A stretch of DNA of 64,000 nucleotides from Diphasiastrum complanatum. Taxonomy: Eukaryota > Streptophyta > Lycopodiopsida > Lycopodiales > Lycopodiaceae. The stretch is taken from the NCBI GenBank assembly GCA_029204225.1, contig CM055092.1, positions 101,431,789 to 101,495,788 of the forward strand. The letters are read 5' to 3'. Positions 21,171 to 32,916 of this stretch are shown here, one piece after another. Both the position numbers and the translations under genes were made by a program. Within the stretch, counting starts at the first letter, position 1, and every line of letters begins with the position of its first letter. The notes below the pieces were generated by a model that saw only the letters and a list, made by a program, of their open reading frames with translations, had not been told where the DNA came from and searched no databases.

Positions 21171-23150
21171 TTACATGTGTAGAGTATCAATAGCAATGGA
21201 ATTTCTCAACTGGGGAGTTTAGGCCTTGCATGACTGCATGCACAAGAAGGTTTCGGGTCTATTTATTCCTTGGAAACTCACGCTACTCCATCATTGTTGT
21301 GGTGATTCATTGCCAGGTCCTGTCAGTCTACGCTTGGTTCCTATTCCTTGGCTCGGGGGTGAAGCTTCTGGAGATTTGGTTTACTCCACAATGTGTTCTC
21401 TTGTGTTTTGTCTTGTAAGCAAGATCTTGAGGAGCTTTCCCTTACAAGAGGTCTAGCAAGGCTTATGTCCCAAGGAGTATGATTTTTAAATATTATACAA
21501 ATAATAACTAAGCTCATTGTATCTTCTTTGCAACTACATCTAGATATATAATATGAGATTGTTGGATGCACTACATCTAGATTTATACTTTTATTTTATA
21601 AATACAAACACATAATAAATGTTGTATTTTGATTGTTAAACTACTTTTTTTCAATGTGATATATTTCTATACTGAATAACTCAACACACACGAGCGCATG
21701 ATGGTGGGAAATGCCAGCATCAGTCACACATGATTCTACATGATGAATGAATTAAAAACAAAAAATCTCCATCACATAAGAGAGCTTACAGAGGGGTTTG
21801 GCCAAGTCAAATCTTCTATCAAGTGCCTTGCATAATGGCCAAAAAATATATTTCAAAAAGTTAACAATCTATGGATCGAAAACTGTCACACACCAAAAAA
21901 AGCTCTCACATATGCAAAGTGTAAAAAAAATCAGATCCAAAACATGCTTAATAGATCAATTGATCTTTGGCTAAACTTGAGTGCACATCTGGATTCATCA
22001 ACTAGCTAGGGATCATTTATCTACCATGCTAGAACTTGAAAATACATGCATATACTAAGATCCAATACGGTAGTCATGTCCCTGTCCATACAACAACAAT
22101 AGTAGTACAACGTTCACACTTGTGGATTCAAGCTACACAAAAGAAATTGCATTCTACACATTAGAATTGAAGATATCAAGAGAAATATGAAAGACATAGA
22201 CCTAGAATCAAAAAAAAAAAGTTCTTCATACAAAATGACAACATCAAGATCTGTTCTCCATCCCTGTCTCTTATTGGCACATCCATGTTTGGTCGCAACC
22301 TACTTCAGCCCCCGACACGTGTTGTAGTGCATTTTTCTGGTCAAAATTTTAAAATTTCAGCAACTACAATCATTGATGCTGATTTTCTAGAAGAAAATGT
22401 GCTAGATGTATCTCATGTGCACAAAATCTGCTATTATGCCACTTTTTACTGATATACGAATATGGCTATGTTAAAGAGTAGCTATAAAATTCTATGGCAG
22501 GTTCAAATGTATCAAGTCGTCAAATGACAGTTATATCAGAAGAATTAGAGCCATTTTTAAGACTTTACTGTTTTTAATAAGTTTGTTAAATAGCAATACT
22601 TATAAGTGACTCTGATGGACAAAAATATCTATAGTTGTTAATGGCAATTGGTTGCCGTGTTGTAATTGATCAATGTATCTTATTTATATCATGATTAATA
22701 AAAGATGCCCAGGTACCTTTAAGGCACTGACTTAAGTTTCAAGGAAAGGTCCAAAGGCTAAGGATCCTGCAAACAACGACAATCAAAGTTCAGTTCAAGA
22801 CGAAGACAACAAACCAGCGAAATACGACAATTAATGATCGTGACAAATGATACCCTTTTGAAGATCAAGGATGTCCTTGCAAAATTAGGATCATGACCTT
22901 ATCATACAGGTGAAACTGCTTAGAAGACATTCAAGTGCCTTGGACGAAAAGAATTGTCGAAGTTGACACAATGGGGAAGATTGTAAGTCAACATGATTGA
23001 TGACTTTCAAAATTATTTGGAGAGCCAAAACCATATTCAATGACATTTTTGCTTTATGAGATCTACTAATAGCCTTATTGAAGGTTAGTTTTGAAGAACT
23101 CACCCTTGTGAATGTCGTCGGAAGAGGATACACCAAGGACTACTGGTTAA
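21171..23150. other. AT-rich region without recognised genes
   Basis: A moderately GC-rich patch at 21225-21460 has overlapping short open stretches in two frames without family resemblance. The rest is AT-rich with many stops in all frames. No transposon end, RNA gene or coding domain was recognised. Confidence 0.4.
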
Positions 23151-23151
23151 T

Positions 23152-23193
23152 TCAAAGCCAACAACTCATCAATCAAAGCCAACAACTCATCAA
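23152..23193. repeat. 21-bp tandem duplication
   Basis: TCAAAGCCAACAACTCATCAA occurs twice in direct succession. Confidence 0.85.
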
Positions 23194-23312
23194 TCGACAT
23201 ATGTCAAATGGACTTGAAAATTGTTTTCAAAATGAGTAAATTCAAATTCTATGGAAGCGATTCAATGGAAAACAAGAATACAATGGTGTTTGGAACTCAG
23301 AGGTTAGTAACT

Positions 23313-23362
<50 letters not shown>
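23313..23362. repeat. (CT)n microsatellite
   Basis: This is an uninterrupted CT run of about 25 units, followed by CACGAGGTACGGG. Such tracts are frequent in plant 5' UTRs. A short open stretch beginning MDSVEKKGVV follows at 23395, but nothing more supports a gene. Confidence 0.85.
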
Positions 23363-23364
<2 letters not shown>

Positions 23365-26270
23365 GAGGTACGGGAAAGGGAGAGGCATTCAGTGATGGAT
23401 TCTGTAGAGAAGAAGGGAGTTGTTTTGTTTTCCGGGGTGAAGAGAGGACATTCCTTCACAACCTCTGAGAAATTGTTTTCATTCCTATATACTGTGTATT
23501 CCTATATACTGTGTAGGCGAGGCAGGAAGGAGAGCATTCTCATGTTCTGGAGGAGATTCGTTCCTGTTTTCTGAGATACGATGAGTGAAGAATGAAGACA
23601 AGCGCACTAGCAGTCTAAGATTATATCATCATGATGTGAATGAATACTATTGCTTATTAGTGATGAGTGGCTACACTTTCTTGAAAGATGTTATGGGCTG
23701 TAGCGACCTGGTCCAAGTTTTCAAGAAAGAATGGAAGCTTTCTTCATCAACTGAGGATTGAATGTAATGCTCTGTGGTCTGAGTGTCGCTTAATTCCGAT
23801 TTATCTATGTATCGCTGACTACTACCGTGAAGGAGTCCATCGTTGTTGTTTCCGCTGCTTGTTGCTGACGCTGCCTGTTGCTGAGCACGCTAACTGCTGT
23901 CCACTTGTTGCTCTGAAGGTCCTGTTATTCTGCCTCACTGACATGTGAAGGCTATTTACTGAGAAATTTGTTATTGTTGTGAGATGCGACCCTGCTTTCC
24001 AATTCAATACATTCTTAAAGGAATGTCAGTTCGTGGTCTGATCTTTGGTTCCAACTTTGCTTGAGCAACCTGAAAATGTGGTGTGTAGTGACTGTAATAA
24101 GAAATCTGAGAATCCGCTTGTAGTGACCATCAAATGAATGCATCTTGGAAAGCTCAACAAACAAACCTTCAGTTTGAGGCCGTGTCTGATGTTAGTTTGA
24201 GAATCTTGTAGCGCGACTGTCCACAATAAGCTTGTCCACAATAAGCTTGTTGTTGGTCGTTGGAGAGACCATTGCTACTGGGTCAATTATGTTTTGGAAG
24301 TCTGCTTTGAAACTTCATTGTTGAGTGAAAGAAGGAATTGTGAACGATTTGAGTGCCCACTTTATGCAAAACTGAAATAAAATGAAGGGGCCTCCAAAAG
24401 TGAAGATATTAAAGAACCATTTACCTGCTGAAGAGGCCCTTAGCCTGTGGACAGTCCCTTGAAATTTAAGTCAGAGCATAAGGATCTGAAGTGAAATCAT
24501 TTACCTTTTTACTTTTTACTGTATTTTTTTATGGCTTAATCATCTCTTTAAGCATGTAAACCGGTTTCTGCTTATTATGAATAATAAGTATCCACTTTTA
24601 TGAATCTGGAAAGAAAGGATTTATGTGCTCGTGTGGAATATATAACCCATAGTATCCAATACATGGTATGTTTTTAAAGTCTAATGAATTACAGATTTAC
24701 CTTCTGCTGTAAAAATTCTAGAAAATATTGTAAAAATTATAGAAAATAAAGAACAATTAGATTCTATTTTTATAATGGAATATTATATAGGCTTACACAT
24801 ATACTTAGCATGATAAATCAGCTATTGCTAATCCATTGAAAAACATGGAGAAGCTATTGCTCAAAGTGGTTGAAAAACACCATTAGAGCTATATATATTA
24901 TATATCTCCAAAACCACATACATTATCATGACAAAACCATTGAAAAAGATGGTCCTGATTTCGTAATTAGATCATGGCAATTGCATACATGAATGAATTA
25001 CAGTAAGTATAAATGCCAATGATTTCTTGTGAATGGGGTGCATCTTAAATATAAGTAAGGAAAGTATGAAATTTACTGATGTGTAATTGGAGATCATACT
25101 AAATATTTCAAAAAAAAATTGAAAGATAATGGAAATGATTTCATACAATACACCAAATTGAACTCTAATTGTGATCTATCAACTTCTAAAGCAACATCAT
25201 ACGTATCTTAATTAGATCATGATAAAATATTTGTATACAAAGTTTGCTTGATTGGAGAGAACACAAAAATTAGTAAATGAAAAATATTTATATCATTGAA
25301 AAGAATATTTGAGATGGATTACTTATGAGGTGAATGGGTTTAAACTTATGTTACCTTTGAGTATAATCTATGGCAATATCCGAACTAGAAACCCAATGAC
25401 TAGCTTCATAATCATACCAAAACCCCGCTATAGTGTTATGAACACTATTAAGCAACACACCAAATGTACCACATGTTTTATGGCGACCACAATGGGATTT
25501 AGATCCATGAAAGCCAGATACTCTAGTGGTATCATAGTTCATACTGCCATAGAGGATTTAGAAGTGTTATCAATGCTCCTAATGTGAAAGAAATTGGACA
25601 AATACGAAAGGGAAACATACATCTTGATGAAAAAGAAGAAGAAAAAAAAATTGAATATTCCACATGGAATTGACCTCGTGAAATCCTTTATGTGTTTTGA
25701 TTTTGAATGGACAATCATTATTTAATGATTGTATAGATGAAAAATGAATGATTGTAACTTTTGATCATGATGGTATTGTGTGATAAAAATTGTTGTTTGG
25801 ACTTGGTGATATTTGTCAGATGTGTGAGCAAGATTGAATGTTTTCATGATTGAGTAGTACAACAGTTTCAAGATTTGTAGAAGAAGGTATAGTGTTGGAC
25901 AGAGAGGTGTAGGTGTGAAGCCTAGCCCCACCATCCTAGCCTAGTGGGTGCCATCTTGAAGTAGACAAGGAAAGTCACTCAAGAGGACCATATCGAAATT
26001 GCATGTCTTGAATGAGTGTTATTCATACTTGATAAACAAAAAGAAAAAAAAAAATTGTGAAAAAGAAGAAGAAGAAAACACTTAGAAATGAAAGATGAAG
26101 AGAACTAGCTAAAGAAGCTATAAGTATTACAGACTAAGTAAGTCCAATTCAAAATTGAAATCAATCATTATCACCAAAGCTATAATTGAAAAAAAAAAAT
26201 CATTTCTATGATCATTTCACAACAATCCAATAGAACATATAAAATAAAACAACAAAAAAAAAAAACAATG
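23363..26270. other. unassigned region, mostly AT-rich
   Basis: The part at 23380-24250 has moderate GC and could be exonic or UTR-like, with a small duplication of CCACAATAAGCTTGT near 24219-24249. From 24380 to 26270 it is AT-rich, with A-rich tracts near 25640, 26050 and 26250. An open stretch at 25309-25587 has no recognisable similarity. Confidence 0.35.
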
Positions 26271-26274
26271 TCAA

Positions 26275-26708
26275 TGTATGAAAAAAATGCCAATCTACCC
26301 AGTTTTAATGGAAATGAAGATGAAGATGCAGATCTACATATTCAAAGGTTCATAAATGTGTATAGACAAAATTACGAAGAAGAAGATGATGATATGTTTA
26401 GATTATTTCTAGTAACATTGGATAATCTTGCTCTTGAGGTATTCTGTATTGAATCAAAAGAAAATTTGCAATTGGACAAAACTTAAAACAAGCTTCTTAA
26501 ATAGGTTTAGAAGATGGAATTACTCTTCTGATGTCATCAAATTACTAAGTGAAATTAAATTGAAACAAAATGAACCTATCAAAAGCTTTGTTGATAGAAT
26601 CAATTGTTTGGCTAAAAGATTAAGTGAAAGACCAGGAGAAGAGTTTTTCTTATCTTGGTTTATATCAGGTTTGCCTGATGACATGACATATAGTATTCTC
26701 TCCAATTG
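26275..26708 (+). mobile_element. retroelement gag relic, Gypsy type
   Basis: This coding-like stretch has the features of the Retrotrans_gag domain: PSFNGNEDEDADLHIQRF near 26300, a helical middle, then SFLNRFRRWNYSSDVIKLLS near 26490 and NEPIKSFVDRINCLAKRLSE near 26570. It is broken. It ends at about 26708, where Copia DNA starts. Confidence 0.75.
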
Positions 26709-27215
26709 ATCTTGACTATCCTTCTGACAAAGTCGATCTCCCTGTCTACCATAGCTGCATCCTTGGAAAGCATACTAGGATTCCTTTTATATCGAGTCAT
26801 AGGCATGCAACAAAAGGTCTGTTAGATAATGTTCATTTCAGATATATGTTGACCTATGCAAACTCCATCATTGTTAGATGCAAAGTATTTCATTACTTTT
26901 ATTGACGACTTTTCTAGAAGAACAGTTGTTTACTTCATTAAGCAAAAATCAGAGGCTTTCATCAAGTTTAGACAATTCAAAGAGCATGCAAAAAATCAAA
27001 CTGGCAAATTAATCAAAGCACTGAGGTCTGACAACGGGGGAGAATACATCCCCGCCGAATTCAAGGAGTACTAACTTAACAACGGTATTGAGCAACACAT
27101 TATCTCCTAGTTGCCTCAGTCAAATGGTCTTGCTGAGAGAAAGAATAGAACCTTAGTTGAATTGGCAAAGTGCATGTTATCACATGTGTCACTTTCAAAG
27201 TCCTTCTGGGCTTTG
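26709..27215 (+). mobile_element. Ty1/Copia relic: pre-integrase and integrase
   Basis: This is a broken Copia piece resembling the one at 28980-31254. It contains the end of the pre-integrase region (DLDYPSDKVDLPVYH near 26710), the integrase core (YFITFIDDFSRRTVVYF near 26890; ALRSDNGGEYIPAEFKEY near 27020) and QSNGLAERKNRTLVELAK near 27120. It stops at an LTR-like segment at 27216. Confidence 0.88.
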
Positions 27216-27569
27216 CGAAAAATCCGACAGTGTCCTTAAATCTCCCCACACTATGCCAGAGTCATTTCCTTAACATTTGAGTCACTTTGAAAAATGCGAA
27301 AAATGCGACTCTGCATATTCACTCGCAAATCCTAACAGGCGACAGTGTCGCTAAAATACGAAAAATGCGACATTGTAATTTCACTCATAATTCTTGACAG
27401 ACGAAAAATGCGACATTGTTGTCAAACTTTGTGTATTTTTGCAGACTGTGTAAAAACGCTTGTAATTCTGCAGACTGTATAAAAACACGAAAAAATTTGC
27501 AGAACTGGATAAACAATGGATGAGGATTAAAACCGATTAGTCGATTAGTAGAAGGAGAATAATCCAACA
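27216..27569 (-). repeat. lone LTR-like segment between Copia pieces
   Basis: On the minus strand this segment starts TGTTGGATTATTCT at 27569 and runs to about 27216. It contains repeated GCGAAAAATGCGAC-like words. Its first 150 or so bases resemble the plus-strand segment at 55054-55220 (TGTTGGATTATTCTTCTACT, then TAATCGACTAATCGG). It sits between a Copia integrase piece and a Copia RT piece. Matching target-site duplications were not found. Confidence 0.6.
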
Positions 27570-27745
27570 CGATCTAGGCGAAGCTCATTTCTGCCTTGGT
27601 ATTCAAATCCACAGAGACAGAAATCAAAAGTTAATTTACATTACTCAACAGAGGTACATCTACAAAATATTAGTCAAATATAATCTGGTTAATTGCAAGT
27701 TAGCTCTCTCACCAAAAACCATGTCTCAAATTGTCAAAGGAACAA
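27570..27745 (+). mobile_element. Ty1/Copia relic: RT end piece
   Basis: Codons DLGEAHFCLGIQIHRDR near 27572, then IYITQQRYIYKIL, match the late RT region of plant Copia elements. It is broken, short and in the same orientation as the integrase piece on the other side of the lone LTR. Confidence 0.8.
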
Positions 27746-27747
27746 TG

Positions 27748-28976
27748 TGTTGGATTTATCTCCTTTACTCTACTAAATCCTGTGTTAATTTGCCTCCATT
27801 CATGCTGCTACATTTTTACTCATGTTGTCGCACAATCTGTATATTTACATGTAAAATAAGACAAACGAATAAAATGCGACTGTCTGCATAAATACAAGTA
27901 AATTTCCACAGGCGAAAAAGGCGAAAAATATGACACTGGGTTTTTACATGTGATTTGTGACAAGCGAAAAAGACGACACTGCCTACAAATGCAATAGGTG
28001 CCCTTATAGAAAAGCGAAGGCACCTTGTAAACCAAATCTTAAGGCATTTGTCAGAGTGTCACATTTTTTGCATCTTCACCAATGTTCATTTCAGCGAAGG
28101 CTGACGTCGCGGCCTTCTCATGCTCATCCCATGCAACTGTGCAAACAAATTTGACAAGGACAATAGCCACCCATGATCTCCCACAGACAACACATCCACT
28201 TTGTATTTTCTTCATCTGCACACTTGTAAAATTATGTATATATATTGAATACCATCTGCGTATTCACAAAATACTTAGATGAGAAACAAGCAACAGACAT
28301 AATAGCATCAAAATCTTATCAGAGATAGACGAAGTAGATGCTTTCATGCATCGATTCTTTGTATTGTCAATAATAGGTTTATTCATTTTACAGATTAGAT
28401 TAGCTTTGTGAAGCATGCAGTTTCGTCCGCTATTGTCTTGTGCTCGCCTGCATTATTGACCTGTATATTTCGCTATACTTAGTCTGATTACAACTCTCTT
28501 TGTTCTGTGTTCAGATTTGTGTCAATATTGTTATGCTTTTCTACATTCTGTTTGACTCTTATTGCTTAATCTGGTAGTTTTTTCTTAGCGAATTATTATT
28601 AGTCTAGCTATTCGTGACTAATATTAAGTCTTGCCTTTCGCGACTAATTCGTGACTGATTATCAGTCGAGCTCAGTCTAGCTCTTTGTGAATTATTCGCG
28701 ACTAATAAAGTTGTCTAGCTGTTTGTGACAAATTATCTTTCTGATGTTTTGTTGCTTAATGTTTGGCTATGTAATCAGATCGAACGTGATTTCTATCACT
28801 AATGTTTTGTTTGAGTCTGATAGGCATAGTCATGCTTAGGGAAAGAGTGAGATAGCTCATTCCGCTGTGCACGAACACTTTCCGTTCAAGTTTGTTTCTT
28901 TTCGAGTTTCGAGTTTGCTTCTTTTCGTGTTCGTTTATTTTTTAGCTATTTTCGTTTCTCACATCCCTCTTTCCCA
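27748..28976 (+). repeat. probable 5' LTR of Copia relic
   Basis: This segment starts TGTTGGATTTATC and ends CCCA at 28976, just before a primer-binding site for initiator-Met tRNA (TGGTATCAGAGCC at 28980). The right boundary is well supported by that site. The left boundary rests on the TGTTGG start only. It contains several GCGAAAAA-type words similar to those in the lone LTR at 27216-27569. Confidence 0.5.
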
Positions 28977-28979
28977 ATA

Positions 28980-31254
28980 TGGTATCAGAGCCATTTTCTG
29001 TAGCCTGATAGGCTTCCACAGTAACAAGACTCTACTAGCCGATAGAGTAATTGTCTTCTTGTTCTGTAATTTTGCACTAGATTTTCATACTAAGTCACTG
29101 ATAGTTATTCCTATCACCTAGACTAATCTTCCACATGGATTCCCAAGGGAAATCTAGTCCTATCATGGACAAGCTTGATGGAGAGATGAAAACAGTGCTA
29201 ATGGCTAAAGAATTGTATGACGTTGTTACAGGTGCAGAAGAGAAACCCGAAGCAGACGACCCAGCAATTGCTAGATGGAAGCTGAAGGATGGTAAAGCTT
29301 TCACGTTGATCATCCTCAACATCTCGGATACTCAGATCGGCCATGTATCCGAGGCCCAGACATCCAAAGAAGTCTGGGACATTTTGAACACATTATACAA
29401 AGTGGAGATATAGCTTCCAAGCTACATCTCAGGAAGAAATTTTACTCTCTCAAAATGGCGAATGCTGATTCCCTGTAGAATCACATCAATCAACTCAAGA
29501 ACCTGTTGACCAATATCGGATCTATCATAGATGATCAAGACGCAGTGATGCAATTGCTTACAAGCTTGCCAAGCTCATATGATAGCTGAGTGATGATCAT
29601 TACGACACATCCAGAACTGACTCTTTCGAGAGTCATCACAATGTTGTTGCAGAAAGACACGTGGAGGAACGAAGCCTCAAGTTCCTCTGCTGATTCTCAT
29701 GCCTTGCACACCAACAAGAGCACGACTAAGCAGAAGAAGAAAGGCCCAAAGCAATCAAAGCAAGACCAAAAACCAGAGTAGCACAAGGAATAGTCGAATC
29801 CACAGACGAAGAAGAAGCTGTTCTGTAGATACTGCAAGCAAAACAACCACGAAATTCAAGACTGCCCAATATTACAAGCTAAAAACAACATCAAGGGGCA
29901 GTTGAATCAAGTGGCAAATGCAGCTGCAGAAGCTCCACAGCCCATTCAAGAAGCGGATCATGATGCCTTCATGACCAGCCATCAAGGAGCATCCAGCGAC
30001 AGTTTTTGGTTTCTAGATTCTAGTATCACTCAGCATATGACCAGTCTCATTGGCTATTTTGAGTCCTATACACCATATAGTACCAACAAATATGTTCACT
30101 TTGGCGACAATAGCACACAAGTTATTAAAGGTGAAGGTACTGTAAGATTAAGCTTTGCAAATGAGTAGTCTAAGCTACTTTCTAAAGTCCAATATGTACC
30201 CAACTTATCTACGAATGTGCTCTCAATAAGCAAAATCACAGATCTAGGACATAGAGTAGAATTCGAATGTGATTAGTGCAAAGTAGTTGATAGGATAGGC
30301 AAGATCCTAGCACTCAAAAAGAGGCATGGATATTTGTATAGATTAAGTCATTGTTTTTTTGCCTCTAGTCAGGCGCTCAGTACTTCTATTCAAGCAAATA
30401 AAAGTTTACTTTGGCATTATAGACTTGGTCACTTGAATCATGCTACTGTACAACAAATGTCTCGACATTCTATTGTTCTTGATCTAGACTATCCTAGAGA
30501 TAAAGTTGAGTTACCTGTCTGTCAAGACTATCTAGTTGGTATACAGACTAGGAAACCATTTAGATCAAGCCATCAACATATTGTTAGAGGATTGTTATAC
30601 ATTGTACATTCAGACATTTGTGGCCCGATGAAAAATCTTTCACTGAAGGATGCAAAGTATTTTATAGCTTTTATTGATGAATTTTTCAGAAGGACTATGG
30701 TGTACTTTATAAAGAAGAAATCAGAAGCTTTCAATTGCATCAGAATCTTCAAGGGGCGTGCAAAAAAGGAGATTGGAAGGATGATCAAGGCCCTAAGGTC
30801 AGACAATGGTGGAGAATACATCTCTACCAAGTTTAAGGAGTACTGCTAGAGCCAAGGCATTGAGTAGCAATTCATCACTCCTTACAATCCTCAATCTAAT
30901 GGCTTAGCCGAGAGGAAGAACCATACCCTGGTTGAATCAGCTAAATGTATGCTAGCACATGCACTTCTGAGCCAAAGTTGTCTTCGTTGCAGCTTATGTT
31001 CATAATAGATGTTCAACCAAGGCCCTCTCAGGAAAGACACCCCATGAGGTGTGGACAGGCTCTAAGCCTTCTATGAAAAACCTAAGAGTGTTCGGATGTG
31101 TTGCCTACGTGCAGATCCCGAAAGACACGAGGAAGAAATTGGACTTCCAAGGTCTCAAGACCATTCAAATTGGATATACTTCATCTGATAACACATACAA
31201 GCTGTAAGATCTCGATACCCAGCAAATCTTGTACAACTGGGATACAGTCTTTAT
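28980..31254 (+). mobile_element. Ty1/Copia relic: primer site, gag, protease, integrase
   Basis: This is a broken Copia relic. The primer-binding site TGGTATCAGAGCC is at 28980. Gag starts with ATG at 29135 (MDSQGKSSPIMDKLDG), with a zinc-knuckle region near 29820-29870. The protease region (FWFLDSSITQHMTS) is near 30010. The pre-integrase region (LLWHYRLGHLNHATVQQMS near 30400), integrase core (YFIAFIDEFFRRTMVYF near 30660; RSDNGGEYIS) and integrase C-terminus (KNLRVFGCVAYVQIPKDTRK near 31080) follow. It shows many breaks. It ends at about 31254 where a Gypsy end begins. Confidence 0.9.
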
Positions 31255-31543
31255 TCCAGTCTTTCATGTAAGTTAGTTACGAAAAGCCTTAACCAGATCA
31301 GACAATCTGGTAGGGGACAGTGTTCTAGTTCTCCCATTGGATCCTCAATAACCTCCACATGAACCAGAGGAGATTCTTGATAGTAGAGAGACGCAGACTC
31401 GTCATACTCTATACCGAGAATATCTGGTTAAGTGGAATGATCAGCCTGTTGAGAATGCCACTTGGGAAAGAGGCAGCGTCCTTCGCAAGATTTTTCCAGA
31501 CTTTGTCTTAGAGGACCAAGATGGTTCTTAAGGGGGAGGGAGT
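31255..31543 (+). mobile_element. Ty3/Gypsy chromovirus relic: pol end with chromodomain
   Basis: PVFHVS near 31256 and LRKAL mark the Gypsy integrase tail. EILDSRETQTRH near 31350, then YLVKWNDQPVENATWE near 31420, are a chromodomain of the kind chromoviruses use to target chromatin. A polypurine tract AAGGGGGAGGGAG at 31531-31543 precedes the LTR. It is a 3' fragment only, joined to Copia DNA on its left. Confidence 0.85.
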
Positions 31544-31930
31544 GTTACAAGCTCGTAACCAGTGCCGAACCCTAGAGAACACAGATAGGTCAGATACCAC
31601 AATCAGGGTTGTGTCCAGCGTACATGACCAACAGGGCAAGACAGTGTGAGTAGTGTGCCCCAACACGGTCCATAGCCATGGCGGGCCTAACACAGCCTAG
31701 GGATCCTGTCAGCAGGATAGGGCCCCCAGTTGGGTCCCGACGTGCAGTCGGCCACGTCAGTGCCACATGGCCGACACTTGGCAGTAGCATGCTACCAGTC
31801 CTCACACTGGGCTAGGAGGGGCTTACTCTATATCAGGGAGTAGGCAAGGTTGGGTGGATCAGTTAGTGTTTGCCCTACTGTGGTGTTAGGATCTATTACA
31901 CACCATTACTCTTAAAACCTCAACGTGCAA
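31544..31930 (+). repeat. 3' LTR of chromovirus relic
   Basis: This LTR starts TGTTACAAGCTCGTAACC right after the polypurine tract. The end near 31930 is approximate. No 5' partner lies in the window. Confidence 0.65.
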
Positions 31931-31934
31931 CATG

Positions 31935-32900
31935 CTCAAGTTCCAAGAGGCAACTAAGATCACGATCCAACGAGACAAAGGAATATACATTACTCAAAAA
32001 GGCAAGCAAGCTCACAACCCATTCCTAATGCACGAGGCTCTCACATTCTCTAATTTCAACAAACAAAACTCCTTGGCTTCATTCTCTCTCCACGCTCTCA
32101 CCTTCAACAAGAAATTCTCAATGCTTGGCCTCACTCTCTCACCCTCCCACATTCATTCTCTCCCGTGAATGCCAAAAGGGCTCTCTCCCTTTTATAGGCA
32201 GCCTCCAATCCTCCAATCCTCCCCTTCATAATGCCAACTTTTCACCTTTCAATCCTTTCATGCCATGCATCCCGCTTTGTACAAGGTCTTTAACTTGGGA
32301 TTGGACTTGAAGTGGTACCCCCTTTGTCTTGAAAAGATGTTTTTGTCACTGGTATCGGGGTACCACTTGTGTGATCCACTTTCTCTTTTTGCACTTGTGG
32401 GTGACATAAATAGCAAGTACTTTACTTGATTGTATTTCTTAATTGGGTAGTCATCTTTGCTACTTATGGTCAACCCCCTACCACTTTTAGGTAGGATATT
32501 TTTGTTAGGCCCTTTTTGGCCACCACTTTTATTTTCCTTTTACGTGTCTGTGGCCCATGGCTCAAGCTGTTGAGGTGATTTGTCTGTCGGGGTGCCACTT
32601 TGACTTGCACTGGAACTTGCCTATATTTATGTCATAGTTTCGTTGACCCTGTCCCATAATTTCTGACCATTTTTTGCGAGTTGATTTTTCTCTTTGTCGG
32701 TTTTTTATTGTGTATCGTTACTGGTGAGCACTCATGACTTGGAGTTTCTTCAAGGCAACCGGTCCCCTGAAAAACACAGTAGGCAATTTTTTGTATTAGT
32801 AAAAAGTAGCTCACCATAGTCATGTGATCGTTGAATAGGTCATGTTCATTATCGAAAGTCATGGAATTTGGATCGGTATTCATAGGGTCGGTCCACACTG
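31935..32900 (-). repeat. possible minus-strand LTR-like segment
   Basis: This non-coding segment has a minus-strand TATA-like box (TATAAAAGGGAGAG, 32181-32195) and a CT-rich leader-like region (GA-rich on the minus strand) to its left. It lies downstream of the unknown minus-strand coding-like segment, so it could be that element's 3' LTR. The ends are not defined. Confidence 0.3.
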
Positions 32901-32916
32901 GTTCTTCTATTTCCTC

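Noticed and set aside
21226-21456. Overlapping 60-76 codon open stretches in two frames
   Set aside because: These are short, without known motifs, and both frames are equally open. They are likely chance in a moderately GC-rich patch.
23395-23574. Possible first exon starting MDSVEKKGVV after a CT tract
   Set aside because: Only 60 codons with no recognisable similarity. It is kept as a weak lead in the findings, not as a gene.
25309-25587. 92-codon open stretch on the plus strand
   Set aside because: It has no family resemblance, low complexity, a competing frame on the other strand and no splice or promoter support.
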